Positions 55,051 through 64,000 of a stretch of 64,000 bases of DNA are shown here, one piece after another. Both the position numbers and the translations under genes were made by a program. The notes under the pieces are model-generated. The model did not search any database, was not told the origin of the DNA, and saw nothing but the letters and a program-made list of their open reading frames with translations. Source of the DNA: Enterobacter cancerogenus (GTDB taxonomy: Bacteria; Pseudomonadota; Gammaproteobacteria; Enterobacterales; Enterobacteriaceae); contig NZ_CP077290.1 of NCBI RefSeq assembly GCF_019047785.1, positions 992,001 through 1,056,000 of the forward strand, in the 5' to 3' direction. Numbering within the stretch: the stretch's first letter is position 1; each line of letters opens with the position of its first letter.

Positions 55051-55183
55051 TATTTCACTCGCTTGATATGTACTCTCTTCTCCTTGCGCGTACCTGCTGA
55101 CTTTAAAGAACTGGCTGCACCCAAAGCGGGAACAGCCAGTCATTGCGGGCGAACGTCACGCCCGCAATTTAAGGTTCAGAAGA

Positions 55184-57940
<2,757 letters not shown>

Positions 57941-58097
57941 TCATTCGTGAACGTAATTCACCATGTCTTCCTTAAAACATGGCATACTTTATTTACAACT
58001 AAACGACCCGTTACCAAAAACAATAATAATGTGCTGTATTCCTCCATAAAAAAACACAAGCCGCAATTCCGTGTAGCTTATGTTCTTTACGATACAC

Positions 58098-58130
58098 ATA
58101 AGGCAAAACAGATTCCTTCTGTTTGCTTAT
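58098..58130. repeat. Inverted repeat upstream of chiA
   Basis: ATAAGGCAAAACAGA and TCTGTTTGCTTAT are near-perfect inverted arms around TTCCT. It lies between gspO and chiA. The absence of a T run on the minus strand argues against a simple terminator; it may be a regulator site or an RNA stem in the chiA leader. Confidence 0.5.
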
Positions 58131-58163
58131 CGAAAAAGATTTAAAAAAAACTTGACCGTTTTT

Positions 58164-58961
58164 TTAGAAAGTGACAGAGAAAATTTGTCCTGCCATAACG
58201 GCAATGCCGGCGAACGCTAAATAAGGTCCGAAAGCAATTGTTTGGGTATTTTTATTCTGCGCAGCAAATACGAGATACCCAATAATACCGCTGAGCGCGG
58301 CCAGTAATTCAATTGTTGGCAGTGCCTGCCAGCCGCACCAGGCACCCAGCGCCGCCAGCAGCTTAAAGTCACCGTATCCCAGCCCTTCCCGGCCGGTCGT
58401 CAGACGAAACGCCCAGTACAGCAGCCACAGCGACAGATACCCCGCTACGGCGCCAAAGAGCGCATCACGCAGCGGCAGGCCCGTTCCGCAGGCATGGACC
58501 AGCAATCCGGCCCACAGCAGCGGCTGCGTCAGGCAGTCTGGCAACAGCTGATAGCGCCAGTCGATCATCGCTAACGGCAGCAAAAACGCCGCCATCAGCC
58601 AGAGTGAAAACAGGTCCTGAAGGCCAGGAACGGCCCAGGCGGTGGTGCCGAAAAAGAGTGCGGTAATCAGTTCAATGAAAAAGAGGCGCAGCGGGATGGG
58701 GCGTCGACACTGGCTGCACCGTCCGCGCAGCAGAAGCCAGCTTACCAGCGGAATGTTTTCCCAGGCCGCCAGGGCGTGCTGACAGTCCGGGCAGTGCGAG
58801 GCGGGAAAAAGCAAATTGCCGCTCCCGTCCTCCTCCAGCACCATCGCCGGGACGCGCTCGGCCACCACGCCGAGAAAACTCCCGACTATCGCGCCTAACG
58901 CGGTACTCATCGCCGCAAACCCAATCGGGTAAACCTCCCGGATTGGCAGGAGCGTCATCAT
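58164..58961 (-). CDS. gspO: Type II secretion prepilin peptidase GspO
   Basis: A 265-aa inner-membrane aspartyl protease and methylase that processes GspG-K prepilins. The cytoplasmic zinc site is CPDC...CSQC. The catalytic Asp residues are in MIDWRYQLLPD and GYGDFKLLAALGAWCG. About seven hydrophobic helices. The start ATGATG overlaps the gspM stop, showing translational coupling. Last gene of the gsp operon as transcribed. No gspN is found between gspM and gspO. Confidence 0.93.
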   Translation of the reverse strand: MMTLLPIREVYPIGFAAMSTALGAIVGSFLGVVAERVPAMVLEEDGSGNLLFPASHCPDCQHALAAWENIPLVSWLLLRGRCSQCRRPIPLRLFFIELITALFFGTTAWAVPGLQDLFSLWLMAAFLLPLAMIDWRYQLLPDCLTQPLLWAGLLVHACGTGLPLRDALFGAVAGYLSLWLLYWAFRLTTGREGLGYGDFKLLAALGAWCGWQALPTIELLAALSGIIGYLVFAAQNKNTQTIAFGPYLAFAGIAVMAGQIFSVTF

Positions 58962-59443
58962 GCGTTCTTTTTCCAGGTAAGCTGAATCTCTGCCCGCACG
59001 TCGCTAAGATGATCGACAGGTTTCAGCGTCATCTTTTCCAGCCGGACGCCGGAGGTCTGGTTGATTTCCCGCAGCCAGTTTTTAAGCTCATACACGTTCA
59101 CCCGGGGCACCACAAACGCCAGCGACTGCCCATCCTGATGCAGCTCCGTCAGGGAGAGATCAATCTCATGCGCGCTGCTTTCAATTACGCTGCGGGGATT
59201 ATTGGTTTTAATCTGCTGCACCTGAAGATGGTTTTTATCAATTTCAGTGCGCATCCAGTTCAGCGTTTCCTGCTGGCGCGCCAGCGTTGATCGGCTATTT
59301 TGAATAATATTATCCAACGGGGTAACTCCTGCATAATAAACCACGGCGCAGAACAGGGTTATCGCTCCGGCCTTAAATAATGTTTTTTCGCGAGCTGAAT
59401 AGTTTTGATAACGTGATTTCAGCTGCGCAATTCGCTCTTTCAT
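58958..59443 (-). CDS. gspM: Type II secretion protein GspM
   Basis: A 161-aa bitopic inner-membrane platform protein. A short cytoplasmic N-terminus (MKERIAQLKSRYQNYSAREK) precedes a single membrane helix near residues 22-40, and the periplasmic ferredoxin-like domain follows. Recognised by size, topology, the SAREK segment typical of GspM, and its place after gspL. Overlaps both neighbours by four bases. Confidence 0.88.
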   Translation of the reverse strand: MKERIAQLKSRYQNYSAREKTLFKAGAITLFCAVVYYAGVTPLDNIIQNSRSTLARQQETLNWMRTEIDKNHLQVQQIKTNNPRSVIESSAHEIDLSLTELHQDGQSLAFVVPRVNVYELKNWLREINQTSGVRLEKMTLKPVDHLSDVRAEIQLTWKKNA

Positions 59444-60579
59444 TTAAATTTCCCTGTTATCATGGCGGTGTATGGCGCGTCCTTCGAAATAGGCTGTAAG
59501 GTAAAATCAAATTTCGTATTCGCCTGATTAATAAATTCCTGTAACGCTGGCTGGTTTTGCGCGCTGACGCTCAGCGTTAATGCATCCTGATTGCTGTCAT
59601 ATTCCAGCACGTCAATTTCCATCGCCGGGACTGTCTGCTTAATCTGCGCCAGCTCGTCGAGCTGCAGGAAGAATCCTTTGCGCTGCTTCTTAAGATTCTG
59701 ACCAAAGTGGTACTTGATGTTGGTTTGCTGGCGCATGCTCGGGAAGTGGTGCTGATAAACCTCCACAATCTCCTGCTGCACGCGGTTTTCCTGCTGCACC
59801 AGTATCCATGCCATCCCCACGCGCGGCCCTAACAGCAGGCCGAGCGACAGAATGCCCATCGCCACCATCGCTCTTCTGAGGCTTTTTTCCACTTTCGCAC
59901 TGGCGGCTGCGTCGCTGAACTCGCCGTGCAGAAGCGTGATGCGGCATTTCTCCCACAGGGGCTGGATCAGCACCAGCGGGTGCACCCAGGGCAGCGTGTC
60001 TGCGTCAACGCCGGCAGGGGCGTCGCCGTAACAGCAGATCTCCCCCTCGCCCGCTTTTTGCATCAGCAGCGAAACGAGGGTGGCATCCACCTCCGTTGCG
60101 GTGTGGTCGCTAAGCCGCAGCCAGTAGTTATCGTCCAGCGAAACCAGCGTACTGCCGCCCGCTGAAACGGGCAGCAGCCAGGCATCCGGCAGCGCCTGGA
60201 TCACCTGAAGCCCGGCGTCGCGGCAGCGGGTCAGCCAGTGACGCAGACGCGTGGCGTCTATCGCCACCGCATCCACTTCGCGCCCTTTTTTGTGCAGCAC
60301 CGTCCAGTGGAGATTATCCACGTCACCAATCAGCGTCTCTTCCGCCATCCAGGAGAACGCCGTCGCCTGCGAGGCCATCTTCTTTGGCAGCGTAAAGTGG
60401 CGGAAGATCATGTCGCTGGCGGGCAGCAGCAGGCAGACGCGCGCCGCCAGAGGATGATCCGCCAGGGTGGCAAGCGCCTCCAGGCTGTCCAGAGTACCCA
60501 CCTCCTGACTACCGGATCCGCACCACCATATTTTCCCGTCCTTGCGGCTGTCGGGACGAATAAAAAGCACCTGTTTCAT
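59440..60579 (-). CDS. gspL: Type II secretion protein GspL
   Basis: A 379-aa inner-membrane protein linking the GspE ATPase to the platform. The cytoplasmic N-terminal domain has an actin-like fold (about 1-235; LPASDMIFRHFTLPKKMASQ). A membrane helix follows (about 237-257, MVAMGILSLGLLLGPRVGMA), then a periplasmic ferredoxin-like domain. It pairs with GspM, whose start overlaps its stop. Confidence 0.9.
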   Translation of the reverse strand: MKQVLFIRPDSRKDGKIWWCGSGSQEVGTLDSLEALATLADHPLAARVCLLLPASDMIFRHFTLPKKMASQATAFSWMAEETLIGDVDNLHWTVLHKKGREVDAVAIDATRLRHWLTRCRDAGLQVIQALPDAWLLPVSAGGSTLVSLDDNYWLRLSDHTATEVDATLVSLLMQKAGEGEICCYGDAPAGVDADTLPWVHPLVLIQPLWEKCRITLLHGEFSDAAASAKVEKSLRRAMVAMGILSLGLLLGPRVGMAWILVQQENRVQQEIVEVYQHHFPSMRQQTNIKYHFGQNLKKQRKGFFLQLDELAQIKQTVPAMEIDVLEYDSNQDALTLSVSAQNQPALQEFINQANTKFDFTLQPISKDAPYTAMITGKFK

Positions 60580-60594
60580 AGAGTTCGACTTTGG

Positions 60595-61605
60595 TTATTC
60601 AATCATTCGGTAACGACGTTGCCACGTCACGATCTCACCGGCTTCGTTATTGACCTGAAGCTGGCTCACCACGCGAAGCGTTAGCTCGTCAGTGTTGCCG
60701 GTATAGTTGACGCGGAAATATCGGCTATTAATGGCTATCAGTTCAGCCACCTGGGGCAAATCATCTTTTAGCTGCGGAAAATTCTGTTCCAGCGCTTTGC
60801 TGAACGTTTCCATGCTTTCCCATCCCTCTTCCGGACGGGCCTCAATCAGACGCCGGGCCTCTTCTTCGGTTAATTTCCCGGGGAAGAGCGCCGCGACTAC
60901 CGCAGCCCGCGCCGGATCAAGGGTGTTGATGTCCACTTTGGTGGCCGTATCCGGCAGCGCACAGAGCAGTTTGCTGACCTTTGGCCACGCGGCGGCAGGA
61001 AACGCCGGCAGCTGCTTTATTTCCGCAATGGTGCGCATCATCTGGTTTGCCGGTTGCCGGGCGGGTATCACCCCAGCCCAGGCGTCGCTCTCCGCGCCCT
61101 CTTTCATCGTGGTCGCGTCACCGTCGAGATAATCCACCAGCTGCTGATACACCTCTTCGGCGTTCGCCTGGCTTAAGCCGCTTTCGGTGAGGAGTTGCTC
61201 AAGGCTCTTCTCTCTGCGCGGTTTTTCCGGCACGGCGGCCGCATCCGTCGCGGCGGGGGTTTTCTCCGCCGCCAGCAGGGTATTGACGTTAAAGCAGTCC
61301 TGCGCGTCCTCGACCTGGCCCACCACGGTGTAGTCATCGCCCTGGGTTTCCAGCGGCTGATGCCAGTCACCGTCGGGTGCCAGCGCTTTACTTTCGCCGC
61401 TCGCATCGGTCTGCAAACGGTCTTTTATCTCTTTTTCCTGCGCCTGAATGGCCCAGCGGATCTGCTGCTGGCCCACCTGATAATGGGTTTTTTGCAGGTT
61501 GCGGCAGAACTGCTGGCTGATTTTGGCGGCGAGCGCCGACATCATCACCAGCAGGATCAGCACCACCAGCAGCGCAACCCCTTTCTGTTTAGCGATGCGA
61601 TTCAT
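60595..61605 (-). CDS. gspK: Type II secretion minor pseudopilin GspK
   Basis: A 336-aa pseudopilin capping the pilus tip. The N-terminal prepilin signal is MNRIAKQKGVALLVVLILLV, which lacks the usual Glu5, as is typical of GspK. The large alpha domain follows (LEQLLTESGLSQANAEEVYQ, KVDINTLDPARAAVVAALFP with helix-hairpin-like repeats). Overlaps gspJ by four bases. Confidence 0.92.
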   Translation of the reverse strand: MNRIAKQKGVALLVVLILLVMMSALAAKISQQFCRNLQKTHYQVGQQQIRWAIQAQEKEIKDRLQTDASGESKALAPDGDWHQPLETQGDDYTVVGQVEDAQDCFNVNTLLAAEKTPAATDAAAVPEKPRREKSLEQLLTESGLSQANAEEVYQQLVDYLDGDATTMKEGAESDAWAGVIPARQPANQMMRTIAEIKQLPAFPAAAWPKVSKLLCALPDTATKVDINTLDPARAAVVAALFPGKLTEEEARRLIEARPEEGWESMETFSKALEQNFPQLKDDLPQVAELIAINSRYFRVNYTGNTDELTLRVVSQLQVNNEAGEIVTWQRRYRMIE

Positions 61606-62279
61606 GGTTTGCTCCCGGGCACAGGCTGTGGCGCGACCGGCGGCGTTGCGCCGTTTGCAGGAACCTTGTCACCTGTCGGAGCAGGCGTTTCGCCGCCCTC
61701 TTTTGGCGCGACTTGTGGCGCAGGCAGATCCCCCGGGGTAGTAAACACCCAGCGCCAGGTATCGCCATTCTCCATTGTCAGCGTCGCCTCCACGCCATCA
61801 GGCTGATGGCCTGCATCCGTCCAGCTTTTCAGCCAGCCGTTGCGGTAGAAGCGCCACTCCAGGGATTTCACCTCGTTGACGATCGGCACCGCTTCCGGCT
61901 TGACGTCCGCCGGGCCGTCAATCGCGGGCCAGACGTCGCGATACAGCCGCCCCTCCTCCAGCCGCCAGCGCACGCGTTCCAGCTGAACCGTGCCGCTCAC
62001 GCCGTTGAGCGTGGTCATCTCCAGGCCGTTGTCATCCTGGCGAAACAGATCCGGCTCGTTGCGCGGCGCGCGCGCCTGAAGCTGAAAGAAGTCGCGCTCC
62101 ATCAGGCTCCAGGCGCGCTGGAGCTGGTTAAGCTTTGCCGCACTGGCGTCGGTCGCGGAGCTGGTCCGCATGGCACCGTCGAGAATTTGCCAGGCCAGCG
62201 TGCTGATCACCGCAAAGATGGTCAGGGCAATCATGATCTCCAGCAGGGTAAAACCGCGCTGGCGTCGCGTGTTGTTCAC
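61602..62279 (-). CDS. gspJ: Type II secretion minor pseudopilin GspJ
   Basis: A 225-aa pseudopilin. Prepilin peptidase site MNNTRRQRG|FTLLEIMIAL with Glu5 and the hydrophobic helix. Its core, LMERDFFQLQARAPRNE and VRWRLEEGRLYRDVWPA, is the GspJ signature. A Pro-rich C-terminal tail (about 190-225) is longer than usual. Sits in the tip complex with GspI and GspK. Confidence 0.92.
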   Translation of the reverse strand: MNNTRRQRGFTLLEIMIALTIFAVISTLAWQILDGAMRTSSATDASAAKLNQLQRAWSLMERDFFQLQARAPRNEPDLFRQDDNGLEMTTLNGVSGTVQLERVRWRLEEGRLYRDVWPAIDGPADVKPEAVPIVNEVKSLEWRFYRNGWLKSWTDAGHQPDGVEATLTMENGDTWRWVFTTPGDLPAPQVAPKEGGETPAPTGDKVPANGATPPVAPQPVPGSKP

Positions 62280-62656
62280 TTGATCTCTCCCGGCGGAATA
62301 ATCTGCAGCGTGATGGCCGGCTGGCTTTCGTCGCCTTCGGCATAGACGCGGATCTCATTGGCCCATACACCATCGGCCTTCTTGATACGCTGCTTGCGCC
62401 AGTTCCAGCTGCGCCCGCCCATGGTCTCGGTTCCCTGCTGTTCGGCGTCGGGGAAATCGGATCGCGTGAGCTGCGCTTCCGCTAACTGGTTTTCCGCCAC
62501 CCAGCTGGCCTGCAGCGTTTCGCCCAGACCCTGGGTGAAACGCACGTTAAGCGACACCGAGTTCATCAGCGCCAGCGCGGCGGTAGAGAAGATGACCAGC
62601 GCGACCATCACCTCCAGCAGGGTCATCCCCTTTTGCGTTCTCTTGCCTTTAGTCAT
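62276..62656 (-). CDS. gspI: Type II secretion minor pseudopilin GspI
   Basis: A 126-aa pseudopilin with the cleavage motif QKG|MTLLEVMVALVIF, then ASWVAENQLAEAQL and SWNWRKQ, the GspI pattern. It starts the tip complex. Overlaps gspH and gspJ by eight and four bases. Confidence 0.93.
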   Translation of the reverse strand: MTKGKRTQKGMTLLEVMVALVIFSTAALALMNSVSLNVRFTQGLGETLQASWVAENQLAEAQLTRSDFPDAEQQGTETMGGRSWNWRKQRIKKADGVWANEIRVYAEGDESQPAITLQIIPPGEIK

Positions 62657-63134
62657 CGTTCTCTACCGATACCGGAGCGGCACCCTGCGACACCACGCGG
62701 AAGCGGTGCTGCTTGTCATAACTTTGCAGCGACAGCGTGAAGCGGCCAATCTCGCCGTCAGGTAAAAACACAATCTGCGGATCGGCATCGATCGTGGCGG
62801 CCAGACGCTGCGGCGACAGAGAAACGTGCATCTCTTCGGGGAAATCACCTTTGGTCGTAATACGCCCTGCGGTTAACGGCACCCAGCGCTGTTCTGCGCT
62901 TTTAACGTCAAGCGTCACCAGCTGGTATTTATCCGCGGTAATCACTAACCCAACGATATTTCCATCCATCACCGCACGGTCAGAACCATAATCAACGAGG
63001 GCTTTTAACTGCTGGCCAAATATATCCGCACCGCTACGTGAAGGTATTGTCGACACCACCATCATGGCGCAACTGGCAAATATCACCAGCGCCAGAATAA
63101 TTTCCAGCAGCGTAAACCCGCGTTGCTTATTCAT
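62649..63134 (-). CDS. gspH: Type II secretion minor pseudopilin GspH
   Basis: A 161-aa pseudopilin with cleavage motif MNKQRG|FTLLEIILALVIF and a beta-rich C-terminal domain (VFLPDGEIGRFTLSL near residue 130). Joins the tip complex to the GspG filament. Its start overlaps the gspG stop by one base. Confidence 0.93.
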   Translation of the reverse strand: MNKQRGFTLLEIILALVIFASCAMMVVSTIPSRSGADIFGQQLKALVDYGSDRAVMDGNIVGLVITADKYQLVTLDVKSAEQRWVPLTAGRITTKGDFPEEMHVSLSPQRLAATIDADPQIVFLPDGEIGRFTLSLQSYDKQHRFRVVSQGAAPVSVENDD

Positions 63135-63583
63135 TATTTCTCTTTTTTATCGAGAGACCAGTTAGTAATATCATCTGCGGTATTGGCTTCACCGTCAGGG
63201 CCTGCGGAAAATACGTCAACCGCGCCATGTTCGCCCGGGCTGACCATCAGATAGTCGCTGCCCCACGGGTCCTGCGGCAGGCGGCGAATATAGCCGTCAG
63301 CGCGATAGCCGTTCGGAATTGGCGCAATTTCAGGTTTGGTGACCAGCGCCTGCAGGCCCTGTTCGGTGGTCGGATAACGGTGGTTATCCAGCTTATACAT
63401 ATCCAGAGAGCCTTCGAGCGCGACAATATCGCTGGTCGCTTTTTGCGAGTCAGCTTTCTCTTTATTGCCCATTAAGTTCGGCACCACCATACTCGCCAGC
63501 ACGCCGAGAATAACAATTACCACCATTAATTCGAGCAATGTGAAGCCCGCCTGGCGAGCCAGGTTTTTACGTTTTACAGCCAT
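63134..63583 (-). CDS. gspG: Type II secretion major pseudopilin GspG
   Basis: A 149-aa major pseudopilin. Cleavage site ARQAG|FTLLELMVVIVILG with Glu5 and the long helix. Calcium-site region and the family's RYPTTEQGLQALVTKP, LPQDPWGSDYLMVSPGEHGA and VDVFSAGPDGEANTADDI are complete. Three bases separate it from gspF. Confidence 0.96.
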   Translation of the reverse strand: MAVKRKNLARQAGFTLLELMVVIVILGVLASMVVPNLMGNKEKADSQKATSDIVALEGSLDMYKLDNHRYPTTEQGLQALVTKPEIAPIPNGYRADGYIRRLPQDPWGSDYLMVSPGEHGAVDVFSAGPDGEANTADDITNWSLDKKEK

Positions 63584-63586
63584 TAT

Positions 63587-64000
63587 TTACCCTACCATGT
63601 TATTAAGTTGCAGAAGCGGTTGTAATATGGACAGCACAATGAATAAAACAATTGTCGCCATACTGACCACCAGCGCCGGTTCAAATACCGACAGTGTTAA
63701 CGTAATTCGATGCTGCAGCGCCGACTCCTGGTTTTCCGCCGCGCGGTCCATCAAATTGCCTAATTCGCCGCTCTCCTCACCGGAGGCGATCATATACAGC
63801 ATGGTCGGCGGAAAAAGCTTCGCCTGTTCCAGCGCGGCATACAGCGAGGCCCCCTGACGTACGGTATCCGCCGCCTGCTCCAGCACCTGCCGGGCATAGA
63901 GGTTTTCAATCCCGTCCATCGCGATGTACATCCCTTCCAGCAGCGGGACGCTACTGGCCTGCAGGATGCTCAGCGTGCGGATATAGCGCGCGCTGTTAAT
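63587..64000 (-). CDS. gspF: Type II secretion inner-membrane protein GspF, 5' part cut off by window
   Basis: C-terminal 137 residues of the polytopic platform protein. The frame is open to position 64000 and reads NSARYIRTLSILQASSVPLL, then GASLYAALEQAKLFPPTMLY and MIASGEESGELGNLMDRAAE. It ends in a membrane helix (LVVSMATIVLFIVLSILQPL). The rest, and gspC-E, are expected to the right. Confidence 0.95.
   Translation of the reverse strand: MNSARYIRTLSILQASSVPLLEGMYIAMDGIENLYARQVLEQAADTVRQGASLYAALEQAKLFPPTMLYMIASGEESGELGNLMDRAAENQESALQHRITLTLSVFEPALVVSMATIVLFIVLSILQPLLQLNNMVG

Overview
The window is a chromosomal segment of an enterobacterium close to Enterobacter (Enterobacter cloacae complex or a near relative such as Lelliottia). 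Most proteins are recognisably orthologous to Escherichia coli K-12 products, and their order follows the E. coli 19-21 minute region: aroA-serC-ycaP-ycaO-focA-pflB-pflA-ycaD-dmsCBA-serS-rarA-lolA-ftsK-lrp-trxB-cydDC-aat-infA-clpA-clpS-cspD-macBA-ybjX-ybjD-aqpZ-lysO-hcp-hcr-poxB-ltaE-ybjT-ybjS. This assignment rests on remembered protein families and synteny, not on a database search.

Region by region. Positions 1-16750 hold amino-acid and aromatic biosynthesis (aroA partial, serC), ycaP, ycaO, the formate/pyruvate formate-lyase operon (focA-pflB, then pflA), a frameshifted cigR-like gene, the transporter ycaD, the anaerobic DMSO reductase operon (dmsABC) and serS. Positions 16800-29400 hold an ERIC repeat, the lolA-rarA end of the ftsK group, the regulator lrp divergent from trxB-cydD-cydC, and aat. 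Positions 29400-44020 carry the N-degron and proteolysis genes (aat, clpS, clpA) around infA, cspD, the MacAB efflux pump, ybjX, the OLD-type nuclease ybjD, aquaporin, the lysine exporter, and the nitrosative-stress pair hcp-hcr. Positions 44121-44931 hold an orphan type I-F CRISPR array of 14 repeats and 13 spacers with no cas gene in the window. poxB, ltaE, ybjT and ybjS follow.

Past ybjS the E. coli-like order stops and an accessory region begins. It contains a tandem REP array, a short 3' remnant of a tyrosine integrase, and an AT-rich three-gene unit: a 235-aa unknown protein, a 68-aa two-helix membrane protein, and an Hcp-type T6SS tube protein. I read this unit as a candidate T6SS effector-immunity-Hcp cargo module. 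After it come a GH19 chitinase, an IagB-like lytic transglycosylase, a large GH18 chitinase, and a type II secretion operon read leftward (gspF partial, G, H, I, J, K, L, M, O). The chitinases are the obvious candidate substrates of that secretion system.

Functional threads: anaerobic metabolism (focA-pflB, pflA, dmsABC, hcp-hcr, with FNR-like boxes upstream of focA, dmsA and hcp); N-degron proteolysis (aat-clpS-clpA); interbacterial competition (the T6SS cargo module); and extracellular chitin use (chitinases plus T2SS). No tRNA, rRNA or intact insertion sequence was found.
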